A stretch of 64,000 nucleotides of DNA from Dactylosporangium vinaceum (lineage in GTDB: Bacteria; Actinomycetota; Actinomycetes; Mycobacteriales; Micromonosporaceae). The notes under the pieces were generated by a model, which made no database searches, was not told the DNA's origin, and worked only from the letters and a program-made list of their open reading frames with translations. Shown here piece after piece: positions 26,381-34,986 of this stretch. Numbering within the stretch: the stretch's first letter is position 1; each line of letters starts with the position of its first letter. Where the stretch lies: the NCBI RefSeq assembly GCF_019904175.1, contig NZ_CP061913.1, positions 8,494,001 through 8,558,000 on the forward strand, given 5' to 3'. A program made the position numbers and the translations under genes.

Positions 26381-26926
26381 ATGAACGTCTTCGCACCTTT
26401 TACTGGAATGCTGCTGCTGCCCGATAAAGCGCCCTTCGGTAGTGTCTCGCCGGTCACGCTCGCCGATGGCCGGCCGATTGCCACCATTCGCTGGCACAAC
26501 TGGTCGATGAGCGCGCGGTACGAGATTCTCGACCCGGTCAACGGGGCCGTGCTGGCGGCCGGGTCTCGCAACGGCCTGGGGTCTCGGGAGTTCCAGCTCA
26601 CCGATGCCTGGAACCGGCCGCTGCTCAGCCTCAAGCTCAGCCGGTGGGGGGCGGCCCGGCCGGGGACGCTCGCCGTGGTCGGCGGGCGGCCGCTCACCAC
26701 CCAGGGCAACTGGACCGCGCGGCAGTTCACGGTCACCGACGAGCAGCAGCGGCCGGTCGCCCGGATCGTCAACAACAGCCCGCTGCTGTCGCTGCGGCCG
26801 GACGGGCTGGTGTTCGAGCTCATGGCTCCGGTCATGTCCGTCGTGCACGCGATCGGGCTGGCGCAGTCGATGCGGGCGGCCGTGGAGAGCGAGCGGGGCA
26901 GCGGCGTGTCCATCAGCTTCGGCTGA
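26381..26926 (+). CDS. Beta-rich protein, tubby C-terminal/LURP-one-like
   Basis: 181 aa, no signal peptide. Repeating strand pattern with turns (YEILDPVNGAVLAAGSR, REFQLTDAWNRPLLSLKL, QFTVTDEQQRPVARIVNN, LRPDGLVFEL) resembles the LURP-one/scramblase-like tubby C-terminal superfamily: 'V.D..g.pv..i' units and a final hydrophobic helix (APVMSVVHAIGLAQSMRAAV). Those proteins bind membranes or act as small cytosolic scaffolds. ATG at 26381 has only a weak ribosome-binding site. It is isolated; the next gene is convergent. Family match is moderate. Confidence 0.65.
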   Translation: MNVFAPFTGMLLLPDKAPFGSVSPVTLADGRPIATIRWHNWSMSARYEILDPVNGAVLAAGSRNGLGSREFQLTDAWNRPLLSLKLSRWGAARPGTLAVVGGRPLTTQGNWTARQFTVTDEQQRPVARIVNNSPLLSLRPDGLVFELMAPVMSVVHAIGLAQSMRAAVESERGSGVSISFG

Positions 26927-27026
26927 CGCGGAAGCCGGCCGGCCGCGGCGCCCACCGCGGCCGTCCGGCCACCTATCGTGAGCCGGGCCGGGTGGAGGTT
27001 GACGCTCGAGCTCCGGTGGCGCCGGC

Positions 27027-28247
27027 TCACGGCGTGACGGCGCGGCGGCGGCGGATCGCGACGAGGAGTCCGGCCGTCGCGGCGGCAGTCACGGCCAGGG
27101 TGGCCACGGCGACGCCGCCCCAGAAGAACGGCCACGAGCGGCGGCTGGGCCGCAGCAGCAGCGACGACGTGTCGCCGCAGTCGACGATGCCGATGATGAT
27201 GGCGTCGACCCGGAGGGTGCCGACGTATCGGTAGGTCGTGCCGTTGTACGTCACCGTCTCCGGGTCGCCGAGCGGCCGGTCGGCCCGCCACCGGGTGACG
27301 TGCGGTGTCTTCTGTTCGCGGACCGAGCACCTGTCGCGGCTCGGGATGTCGCCCTTCTCGTCGGCGTAGAGCGCGTATTCGGTGGTGGTGTTCATGACCC
27401 GGCTGACCAGGCCCTTGCCCTCGGTGCCGATGTCCGGTGGGTCGAAGGTCTCGGCGAAGCCGAGGGACAGGCCGGTCAGCCCGCCCAGGAGGCACGCGGC
27501 GAGCGCCACGGCCACCGGCGGCACCACGAACATGTACATGCGCCGCGACGGGCCTCGCGCCGGCACCGGACCCGGCGTCCGAACCGGCGTCGCGGAGGGA
27601 GCCACCGGGACGGCGGCCCGGCGGCGGCGGCGCAGGATCAGGCCGGTCACCAGGACGGCGAGGCCCACGAGCCCCAGCAGCGTGCCGGTGGCGGCGACGG
27701 CACCGAGGTACCACAGCGGCGCCCGGCTCGGCACGACCAGAAAGTCGGCGGGGCCGCACTCGACCGACAGGAACGCCTTGGTCCGGTCGCCGCGCAGTGT
27801 GCCGTAGTAGGTGAAGTCGTAGTCGCCCGACTTCCCGCCGGCCCGGGTGTCGAAGTGCGTGATCTTCTCCGGCGCGGTCACGGGCCGCTCGCCGCGGCGG
27901 ACCGTCCAGGTGTCGGGCGCGTCGGCGATGTTGCACTGGATCGACTCCGACCAGGTCTGCTCGGCCGGCTGATAGATCCAGTAGTCGTCGCCCTCGTTCA
28001 TGTCGAAGATCGAGTAGCCCTTGCCGCCGATGGACGAGGCCAGCTCGATGCCCTGGCCCGAGCGGGAGACGGGGCCGAGCAGGAAGCCGCCGCCGACCCC
28101 GCACACGAGCAGGGACAGGACGAGCAGCAGACCACCGGCGACGGTGGCGACGGGGCGACGAGGACGCACGACCGCGGAACTTAGCACCTGCGGCGCCGCG
28201 GTGCTGCCCGGCGGGTTATGGCCAAAGACGTATGTTGATTCGACCAT
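27027..28247 (-). CDS. Membrane protein with duplicated helix-ectodomain-helix module
   Basis: 406 aa, four predicted helices. The first module is TM (LLLVLSLLVCGVGGGFLLG), ~115-residue ectodomain (QPAEQTWSESIQCNIADAP... ending FLVV), then TM (VAATGTLLGLVGLAVLVTGLIL). The second repeats the plan: TM (VAVALAACLLGGLTGLSLGF), ectodomain (RDRCSVREQ...GIVDCGDTSS), TM (FFWGGVAVATLAVTAAATAGLLV). Each ectodomain has a Cys pair, one early and one at its end. So it is an internal duplication. No known function. It is divergent from the carboxypeptidase, with 53 bp between starts. An inner GTG near 28172 is an alternative start. Confidence 0.7.
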   Translation of the reverse strand: MVESTYVFGHNPPGSTAAPQVLSSAVVRPRRPVATVAGGLLLVLSLLVCGVGGGFLLGPVSRSGQGIELASSIGGKGYSIFDMNEGDDYWIYQPAEQTWSESIQCNIADAPDTWTVRRGERPVTAPEKITHFDTRAGGKSGDYDFTYYGTLRGDRTKAFLSVECGPADFLVVPSRAPLWYLGAVAATGTLLGLVGLAVLVTGLILRRRRRAAVPVAPSATPVRTPGPVPARGPSRRMYMFVVPPVAVALAACLLGGLTGLSLGFAETFDPPDIGTEGKGLVSRVMNTTTEYALYADEKGDIPSRDRCSVREQKTPHVTRWRADRPLGDPETVTYNGTTYRYVGTLRVDAIIIGIVDCGDTSSLLLRPSRRSWPFFWGGVAVATLAVTAAATAGLLVAIRRRRAVTP

Positions 28248-28300
28248 GATTTCGGTGGTCCTCTGGATGCTCGTGTACCTCCACCACCCAAGGAGGCTTG

Positions 28301-30142
28301 ATGAGCCGAACCCGGAGGCTCAGCGCGGTGCTCTCGCTTGTCCTGGCGTCGAGCGGTGCCCTGATCGTCGCGGCCGAACCCGCGGCGGCCGACACCGCCG
28401 AGACTGCCTCGCCGTATCTGGTCGACGCGGTCACCACCCTCGAACAGCGCAACCGGATCGCGGCGAGCGGCGCGGCGCTCGACGGCGTCGAGCACGGCGT
28501 CGCGGACATCAGCGCGACACCGTCCGAGGTGGCGTGGCTGCGGCAGCAGGGGTTCACCGTCACGAAGGCGCTGCGCCCGGCGGGTCCGCCCGGGCCGCCG
28601 ACCGTCCAGGACTTTCCGTCGGCCGACTCGCAGTACCACAACTATGCCGAGATGACGGCCGAGCTCAACCAGGCGGTCGCCGACCACCCGGCCATCCTGC
28701 GCAAGACGAGCCTCGGGACATCGTACGAGGGGCGCGACATCCCGCTGATCAAGATCTCGGACAACGTCGCCGCCGACGAGAACGAGCCCGAGGTCCTCTA
28801 CACGGCGCACCAGCACGCGCGTGAGCACCTGACCGTCGAGATGGCGCTCTACCTCATCAAGCAGCTCACCGACGGCTACGGCACCGACGCGCGGATCACC
28901 GGCGTGGTCGACTCGCGCGAGATCTGGATCGTGCCGGACATGAACCCGGACGGCGGCGAGTACGACATCGCCACCGGGGCCTACCGGTCGTGGCGCAAGA
29001 ACCGGCAGCCCAACGCCGGCAGCAGCAACGTCGGCACCGACCTCAACCGCAACTGGGGGTACAACTGGGGCTGCTGCGGCGGATCGTCGGGGACCACCAG
29101 CTCGGAGACGTACCGCGGGGCGTCGGCCTTCTCGGCGCCGGAGACCCAGCGGGTGCGCGACTTCGTCCTGGGCCGCCGGGTCGGCGGTGTGCAGCAGATC
29201 AAGACCCACATCGACTTCCACACGTACGGCAAGCTGGTGCTCTGGCCGTTCGGGTACACGACGGCCGGCACGGCGCCGGGGCTGGACGCCGACCAGGAGG
29301 CGACGTTCCGGACCCTCGGCGTGCAGATGGCCGCCACCAACGGGTACACCCCCGAGCAGGCCAGCGACCTCTACATCACCGACGGCACCATCGACGACTG
29401 GCTGTGGGCGGAGCAGGGCGTCTGGTCCTACACGTTCGAGATGTACCCGTCGGGCAGCAGCGGCGGCGGCTTCTACCCGCCCGACGAGGTGATCGCCGCG
29501 CAGACCGCGCTCAACCGGGAGGCGAGCCTGCAGATCGCCGAGTACGCCGACTGCCCGTACCGGGTCATCGGCAAGGAGGCCCAGTACTGCGGGGCCGGCG
29601 CCACCACCGTCTGGTCCGACGACTTCGAGACGGGCCGCGGCTGGGTCGCCAACCCCAACGGCACCGACACCGCGGTCACCGGTGCCTGGGAGCGCGGTGA
29701 CCCCGAGGCCACCGACTCCAGCGGGCCCAAGCAGCTCGGCACCACGGTCAGCGGCAGCAACGACCTGGTGACGGCCCGGCTGGCCGGCGCGAGCGCGGGC
29801 GCCAACGACGTCGACGGCGGCACGACGAGCATCCGCTCGCCGAGCATCGCACTGCCGGCGAGCGGGACGCTGACGCTCGGCTACTCGTGGTACCTCGCCC
29901 ACGCCGACAACGCCACGGCGGCCGACTTCTTCCGGGTCAGCGTGGTCACGAGCAGCGGCACCACCGTGCTGTTCACGGCGGCCGGGGCGGCCACCGACCG
30001 CGACGCCGCCTGGTCCACGGGCAGCGCCGACCTGACGCCGTACGCGGGCCAGAGTGTCCAGATCCTCTTCGAGGCCGCGGACGCCGCCACCGCCAGCCTC
30101 GTCGAGGCGGGCGTCGACAACGTCACCGTCCGGCAGGCGTAG
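28301..30142 (+). CDS. Secreted M14 zinc carboxypeptidase with C-terminal beta domain
   Basis: 613 aa. Sec signal peptide (cut after AAA, ~residue 30), propeptide, then an M14 metallocarboxypeptidase domain at ~110-420. Zinc ligands are His and Glu of QHAREHL and the His of HIDFHTYG; the catalytic Glu is in YTFEMYPSG. Substrate-site DLNRNWGYNWG (Asn-Arg) is the M14 carboxylate-binding motif. After ~430 comes a jelly-roll/MAM-like domain (WSDDFETGRGWVANPNGTD), common on secreted peptidases. RBS aggagg stands 4 bp before the ATG at 28301. It removes C-terminal residues from extracellular peptides. Confidence 0.93.
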   Translation: MSRTRRLSAVLSLVLASSGALIVAAEPAAADTAETASPYLVDAVTTLEQRNRIAASGAALDGVEHGVADISATPSEVAWLRQQGFTVTKALRPAGPPGPPTVQDFPSADSQYHNYAEMTAELNQAVADHPAILRKTSLGTSYEGRDIPLIKISDNVAADENEPEVLYTAHQHAREHLTVEMALYLIKQLTDGYGTDARITGVVDSREIWIVPDMNPDGGEYDIATGAYRSWRKNRQPNAGSSNVGTDLNRNWGYNWGCCGGSSGTTSSETYRGASAFSAPETQRVRDFVLGRRVGGVQQIKTHIDFHTYGKLVLWPFGYTTAGTAPGLDADQEATFRTLGVQMAATNGYTPEQASDLYITDGTIDDWLWAEQGVWSYTFEMYPSGSSGGGFYPPDEVIAAQTALNREASLQIAEYADCPYRVIGKEAQYCGAGATTVWSDDFETGRGWVANPNGTDTAVTGAWERGDPEATDSSGPKQLGTTVSGSNDLVTARLAGASAGANDVDGGTTSIRSPSIALPASGTLTLGYSWYLAHADNATAADFFRVSVVTSSGTTVLFTAAGAATDRDAAWSTGSADLTPYAGQSVQILFEAADAATASLVEAGVDNVTVRQA

Positions 30143-30183
30143 CCCGCAGCGGGGTCCCCGGGCCCGGGGACCCCGCTGCACGT

Positions 30184-31458
30184 TCAGCCGCTGAACAGGA
30201 CAAGGGTGTCGGCGAGGTACTCCGGCTGCTCGACCACCGTGCGGCCGCCGCCGAACCGGACGACCGGGTGGTCGCGGTTGCGGGCGCCGAGGTTCCAGCT
30301 GCTGACCCGGTATGCGGACAGGTCGAGGTCGAGCGTGACCGCGAACGGATGCGGCAGGTAGAGGGCCGCGCGGCGCGGGCTGTCCTGCACGGCGAAGCAC
30401 GCGCCGCTGCGGTCGTCCACGACCAGCTCCGGGCGGACCCGCAGGTCCCACAGGTCGTGCTCCTCGACGATGCGGCGCAGCAGGCCCACGTCCCAGGCGC
30501 CGTCGAAGCGCAGCGCGACGTCGGCCGGGAACGGGGTGCCGGAGAAGTGCTCTCCGGAGAACGGCTCACCCGGCCGGTGCCACGGCCAGACACCGTGCGC
30601 GCCGTAGCCGAGGCCCGCGCCGGAGCCGGCCAGGACCGACGTCCAGGACGCGAGCCGGACGTTGGCCGCCGTGTGCCGGCCCCGGCCCTTGCCGTAGCCG
30701 TGGCCCTCGTAGACCGGCTCCATGCTGACGATCGGGCGGCGCACCGGCATCCGGCGCAGGGCGTCGCCGTTGTTCACCGGCTGCACGCTCCAGTCGTCGT
30801 CGTGGCCCGCCTGGTAGCCGTAGAAGTCGACCAGGTCCCCGTCGGCGAGCACGGCCGGCGGTGTCACGAACGGGGCGGGGTGCAGCGTGCGCAGGTTGTC
30901 CGGCGCCCGGTCCCGCAGCCTGCGCAGTACGAATGCATAACGGTCGGTTGACTGCGGATCGGTGAAGTTCTCGTCCCCGCTGGCCGCGAAGACGACGCCG
31001 AGGTCGGCGAACGCGTCGACCACGCGGTCGACGTGCGCCGCGGTCTGCTCCTCGGTCATGACCAGGCCGGGCGTGAGCGCGGCGCCCCAGGTGCCCGGCA
31101 CGAAGTTGCACCACAGGACCACGAGGATCGGCACCATCCCGTGCTCCACCGCGGTCTCGAGCATCCGGCGCGCATTGGCGAGGTAGGCCGGGTCCGGCGC
31201 GTCGAAGTCCCAGGAGCCGTCGGGGCGCACCGCGAACGGCTCGCGCTCGCCCGGCGCGGCGGAGCGGTCGTGCGGGATCGGCAGCACGTTGATGTTCACC
31301 GCGTTGAATCCCTGCCGCCGGCGCAGCCGCAGGTACGCGACCCACTCCTGCTCCGTCGGGCGGACGAACGCGGCCCAGAGGGTGTCGGCGAGCAGGAACG
31401 CGGGCGCGCCGTCGATCAGGAAGCGGGGAGCATTTGGGTCGATTGTCACGGTATGCAT
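30184..31458 (-). CDS. Apiosidase-like (DUF4038) glycoside hydrolase
   Basis: 424 aa, no signal peptide, so probably intracellular. The DUF4038 (apiosidase-like) catalytic barrel is recognisable: PRFLIDGAPAFLLADTLWAAF, YLRLRRRQGFNAVNINVLP, then AASGDENFTDP and PIVSMEPVYEGHGYG, which carry the Asp and Glu expected as acid/base and nucleophile by analogy with GH140. A C-terminal beta domain (FAVQDSPRRAALYLPHP) matches the usual DUF5060/collagen-like partner. It would cleave imported glycosides, plausibly apiosides. ATG at 31458 follows gagga. It is divergent from the ABC importer, and a doubled operator lies between them. Confidence 0.82.
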   Translation of the reverse strand: MHTVTIDPNAPRFLIDGAPAFLLADTLWAAFVRPTEQEWVAYLRLRRRQGFNAVNINVLPIPHDRSAAPGEREPFAVRPDGSWDFDAPDPAYLANARRMLETAVEHGMVPILVVLWCNFVPGTWGAALTPGLVMTEEQTAAHVDRVVDAFADLGVVFAASGDENFTDPQSTDRYAFVLRRLRDRAPDNLRTLHPAPFVTPPAVLADGDLVDFYGYQAGHDDDWSVQPVNNGDALRRMPVRRPIVSMEPVYEGHGYGKGRGRHTAANVRLASWTSVLAGSGAGLGYGAHGVWPWHRPGEPFSGEHFSGTPFPADVALRFDGAWDVGLLRRIVEEHDLWDLRVRPELVVDDRSGACFAVQDSPRRAALYLPHPFAVTLDLDLSAYRVSSWNLGARNRDHPVVRFGGGRTVVEQPEYLADTLVLFSG

Positions 31459-31503
31459 GGACAAGTCCTCGGCTTCGAAACCAGGTGTTTACATTTCCTC
31501 GGC

Positions 31504-31528
31504 TGGCATGTCAGCATACGGCATTCCA
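31504..31528. promoter_or_regulatory. Two degenerate copies of the TGGMATRCCA palindrome
   Basis: TGGCATGTCA at 31504-31513 and CGGCATTCCA at 31519-31528, 15 bp centre to centre, between the divergent DUF4038 and ABC-importer genes. Each departs from the consensus by one or two bases. The perfect versions occur at three other promoters of the same cluster. Likely GntR operators; binding is inferred. Confidence 0.5.
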
Positions 31529-31554
31529 CCTGACCATCGAGAAGGGGAGACAGC

Positions 31555-33183
31555 ATGGATCGCCTCAGCCGCCGCAGCTTCCTGGGTCTGACCGCTGGTC
31601 TGGCCGCCGGTTCCGTGCTCGCCGCGTGCGACAGCGGCAGCGCCGGCCCCGGCCCCGCCACCGGCGACAACTCCAGCGTCAAGCTGCCCCGGTACACCCC
31701 GCCGCCCGCCCTGCCCGGCCAGCTCGACAGCAAGGTCCCGGGGGTGCCGACGGCCTATACGCAGTACCCGGCGAGCCCGGCCAGGTCGGTGCGCACCCCG
31801 CCCGGCTCAGGCGGCACCGTCAGCACGATGCAGGTCAACTTCGGCGACCCGCCGCCGGCGAACAACGCGTGGCTGGAGGCGCTGCAGAAGGACCTCAACG
31901 TCACGCTCAAACAGACCTTCACCACCGACAGCGACCTGCCGCAGAAGACCAACACGCTCATCGCCGGCGACATCCCCGACATCATGTACGTGCACCTGCA
32001 GAAGGTGCCGTCCGCGCTCAAGGCCGTGCAGCAGGGCGCGTTCATCGACCTGACGAAGTACGTCGGCGGCGACGCGGTGCAGGACTACCCCAACCTCGCC
32101 GCCCTGCCCGAGATCACCTGGCGCAACTCCGCGGTCGGCGGCGGCCTCTACGGCGTGCCCCGCCCGGTGCCGGCGGCCAACACCGGCCAGCCGCTCTACC
32201 GCGACGACTGGCTGCAGAAGCTGGGCGGGAAGGCGCCCACCAACGCCGACGAGATGGCCACGATGCTCAAGGCGTTCTCCACCGGCGGGAAGTTCGCGTT
32301 CGGCGCCATCACGCCCTGGGACCAGGAGCTGATCCTGTCCATGTTCGGCGTGCCCAACCAGTGGCGGCGCAACGCCGACGGCACGCTCACCAAGGACATC
32401 GAGACCGACGAGTTCGCCGCCGCCGTCGAGTGGCTGGCCAAGCTCTACCAGGCCGGCGTCTTCCACCCCAACGCGGTCGGCAACGGCTGGAGCGAGGCGC
32501 AGAAGCTGTGGGTCGCCGGCACCACCGGCTTCTTCGGCGGCAACATCCTGGCCTCGATGACGTACCTGCGCGGCACCCCGATCGACGGCGTGCCCGACCC
32601 GGTGACGGCGATCAAGCCGTTCATCGCGCCCGGCAGGGACGGCGCCTCCAAGCCCGGCTTCTACGAGGGCCCGGCCGGCTTCGGCATGTTCTCCATCCCG
32701 TCGCGCCTCGGCAAGGACGAGAAGAAGGTCCGCGAGCTGCTGGGCATCCTCAACTACTTCGCCGCGCCGTTCGGCAGCGCCGAGTACACGCTCATCAACT
32801 ACGGCGTCCTGGACCACAACTACACGATGGTGGACGGCATCCCCACGCCGTCGACCGAGCCGAAGCTCGTCGCCGAGCTCAGCGGCCAGTACGTCAACAG
32901 CCCGGGCGAGGCGACGATCTACATCCCGGGCCCGCCCAACCAGTCCGAGCCGGTGCAGCGGTACTTCGAGCAGGTCCAGCCCAACCTCGTGCGGGACCCG
33001 ACGATGACCAAGGTCTCGGCGACGAACATCGCCAAGGGCAAGTCGCTGACGGACATGATCCAGGACAACTTCAAGCAGTTCGTCAGCGGCCGCCAGCCCC
33101 TGAGCAAGCTCGACGAGTTTCGCAAGACGTGGAAGGCGCAGGGCGGCGACGCCGTGCGCCGCGAGTTCCAGGACGCCAAGTAG
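31555..33183 (+). CDS. Sugar ABC transporter solute-binding lipoprotein (LplA/YtcQ type)
   Basis: 542 aa. Tat-like twin Arg (SRRSFLG) and a lipobox VLAAC with Cys25, so exported and lipidated. The large extracellular solute-binding fold (~500 residues) fits the LplA/YtcQ/AlgQ group for oligosaccharides: TLIAGDIPDIMYVHLQKVP, YRDDWLQKLGGKAPTNADEM, GFGMFSIPSRL. ATG at 31555 follows gaagggga. It delivers sugar to the two permeases directly downstream. No ATPase gene is present; such systems usually share an MsiK-type ATPase. Confidence 0.9.
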   Translation: MDRLSRRSFLGLTAGLAAGSVLAACDSGSAGPGPATGDNSSVKLPRYTPPPALPGQLDSKVPGVPTAYTQYPASPARSVRTPPGSGGTVSTMQVNFGDPPPANNAWLEALQKDLNVTLKQTFTTDSDLPQKTNTLIAGDIPDIMYVHLQKVPSALKAVQQGAFIDLTKYVGGDAVQDYPNLAALPEITWRNSAVGGGLYGVPRPVPAANTGQPLYRDDWLQKLGGKAPTNADEMATMLKAFSTGGKFAFGAITPWDQELILSMFGVPNQWRRNADGTLTKDIETDEFAAAVEWLAKLYQAGVFHPNAVGNGWSEAQKLWVAGTTGFFGGNILASMTYLRGTPIDGVPDPVTAIKPFIAPGRDGASKPGFYEGPAGFGMFSIPSRLGKDEKKVRELLGILNYFAAPFGSAEYTLINYGVLDHNYTMVDGIPTPSTEPKLVAELSGQYVNSPGEATIYIPGPPNQSEPVQRYFEQVQPNLVRDPTMTKVSATNIAKGKSLTDMIQDNFKQFVSGRQPLSKLDEFRKTWKAQGGDAVRREFQDAK

Positions 33184-33196
33184 AGGTGGCGCCGCG

Positions 33197-34096
33197 ATGA
33201 CGACCGCGACCCGCGTGCTCCGGGAACGGTGGATGTACCTGTTCATCGTCCCCGGCGTGCTCTACTTCACCGTCTTCCAGTACGTCCCGATGATCGGCAA
33301 CCTGGTCGCCTTCAAGGACTACTCCCCGTTCATCGGCTTCGCCGCCAGCCCGTGGGTCGGCCTGCGCAACTTCACCGAGCTGTTCGGCGACGCGGAGTTC
33401 ACCAACGCGCTGCGCAACACGCTGCTGATCAGCCTGCTGCAGGTCGTCGTGGCCTTCCCGGCGCCGATCCTGCTCGCCCTGCTGCTCAACAGCCTGCTGT
33501 CGGAGCGGGTCAAGCGGTTCGTGCAGTCGGTGGTGTACCTGCCGCACTTCTTCGGCTGGGTCATCGTCATCTCGATCTGGCAGGCCGTCGCCGGCGGCGT
33601 GGGCCCGGTGGCCGACCTGCTGCACGCGCTGGGGTTCGGGCAGCAGAACCTGATGGCGAACCCGGACACGTTCCTGGGCCTCGTCACCGCGCAGGTCGTG
33701 TGGAAGGAGATCGGCTGGGGCACCATCATCTTCTTCGCCGCGATCTCCGCCATCCCCCTCGAACGCTACGAGGCGGCCGCGGTCGACGGTGCCGGCGGCT
33801 GGCGGCGGACCTGGCACATCACGCTGCCCGGCATCAGCGGCGTCATCGTGCTGCTGCTCATCCTGCGCCTCGGCACCGTGCTCAGCGTCGGCTTCGAACA
33901 GCTGCTCCTGCAGCAGCAGGCGGTCGGGGCCGGCGCGGCCGAGGTCGTCGACACCTTCGGCTACTACCGCGGCGTCGTCGGCGGCGAGTGGGGCCTGGCC
34001 ACCGCGGCCGGGCTGTTCAAGGGCGTCATCGGCACCGTCCTGGTGATCGCGGCCAACCGGATCGCGAAGCGCACCGGCAACGGAGGGCTCTTCTGA
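33197..34096 (+). CDS. Sugar ABC transporter permease, first (LplB type)
   Basis: 299 aa, six predicted helices, MalF-like/LplB family. The EAA loop that binds the ATPase reads YEAAAVDGAGGWRRTWHITLPGI. N-terminal YLFIVPGVLYFTVFQYVPMIGNLVAFKDY is typical of this permease branch. ATG at 33197 has ggtggc upstream, 13 bp after the binding-protein stop. The stop overlaps the next ATG (TGATG). Confidence 0.93.
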   Translation: MTTATRVLRERWMYLFIVPGVLYFTVFQYVPMIGNLVAFKDYSPFIGFAASPWVGLRNFTELFGDAEFTNALRNTLLISLLQVVVAFPAPILLALLLNSLLSERVKRFVQSVVYLPHFFGWVIVISIWQAVAGGVGPVADLLHALGFGQQNLMANPDTFLGLVTAQVVWKEIGWGTIIFFAAISAIPLERYEAAAVDGAGGWRRTWHITLPGISGVIVLLLILRLGTVLSVGFEQLLLQQQAVGAGAAEVVDTFGYYRGVVGGEWGLATAAGLFKGVIGTVLVIAANRIAKRTGNGGLF

Positions 34097-34986
34097 TGGC
34101 CGTCACGCACCGCCCCCCGTGGATGGCCACGCCCCGGTGGCCGCTGCAGACCCTCAAGGCCGTCGTCATCGCCGCGATCGTCCTGGTGATGCTGTACCCC
34201 TTCATCTACGTGGTCGCCGGGAGCTTCGCCGCGAACGCGCACAGCATCCTCGGCGGGCTGCTGCCGGAGGACTACTCGCTGCAGGCGTACCGGCAGATCT
34301 TCGGCGGCGACGTCGTCCTGCGCTCGCTCGCCGTCTCCGTCGCCGTCACCCTCGTCGGCACCGCCCTGTCGATGGTCGTGTCGATCGGCATGGCCTGGGG
34401 CCTCACCCGCACCCGGGACGTGCCGGGCACCCGGTTCGTGCTCTACGCCGTCATCGGCACCATGCTGTTCACGGCCGGCGTCATCCCCAACTACCTGCTC
34501 GTGAAGTCGCTGGGCCTGATCGACTCGTACCTGTCGCTGATCCTGCCGGTCGTGGCCAGCGCCTTCAACATCGTGGTGCTGCGCAACTTCTTCATGGAGA
34601 TCCCACGCGACATCGTCGACTCGGCCCGCATCGACGGGGCCGGCGAGTGGCACATCCTGGTGCGCATCGTGCTGCCGCTGTCCAAGGCCGTGCTCGCCGT
34701 CGTGGCGCTGTTCTACGCGGTGGGGTACTGGAACGACTTCTTCAACGCCCTGCTGTACCTCGACGACTCGCAGAAGTGGCCGATCCAGCTGGTCCTCAAC
34801 CAGTACGTGATCCGCGGCGAGAGCCTCAGCACCTCGGCCCAGGCGAGCGCGGCCGCGGCCCGGCTGCCCGCCGAGTCGCTCAAGATGGCCGTCGTCGTCA
34901 TCGCCACCACGCCGATCCTCATCGTCTACCCGTTCCTCCAGCGGTACTTCACGAAGGGCGTGCTCACCGGTGCGATCAAGGATTGA
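34096..34986 (+). CDS. Sugar ABC transporter permease, second (LplC/MalG type)
   Basis: 296 aa, six predicted helices. The EAA motif is VDSARIDGAGEWHILVRIVLPLSKAVLAV. Family blocks include YPFIYVVAGSF, TMLFTAGVIPNYLLVKSLGL and GYWNDFFNALLYL, the YtcP/LplC type that pairs with LplB. ATG at 34096 overlaps the previous stop; its own 3' end overlaps the GH2 gene by 17 bp, so uptake and hydrolysis are co-translated. Confidence 0.93.
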   Translation: MAVTHRPPWMATPRWPLQTLKAVVIAAIVLVMLYPFIYVVAGSFAANAHSILGGLLPEDYSLQAYRQIFGGDVVLRSLAVSVAVTLVGTALSMVVSIGMAWGLTRTRDVPGTRFVLYAVIGTMLFTAGVIPNYLLVKSLGLIDSYLSLILPVVASAFNIVVLRNFFMEIPRDIVDSARIDGAGEWHILVRIVLPLSKAVLAVVALFYAVGYWNDFFNALLYLDDSQKWPIQLVLNQYVIRGESLSTSAQASAAAARLPAESLKMAVVVIATTPILIVYPFLQRYFTKGVLTGAIKD

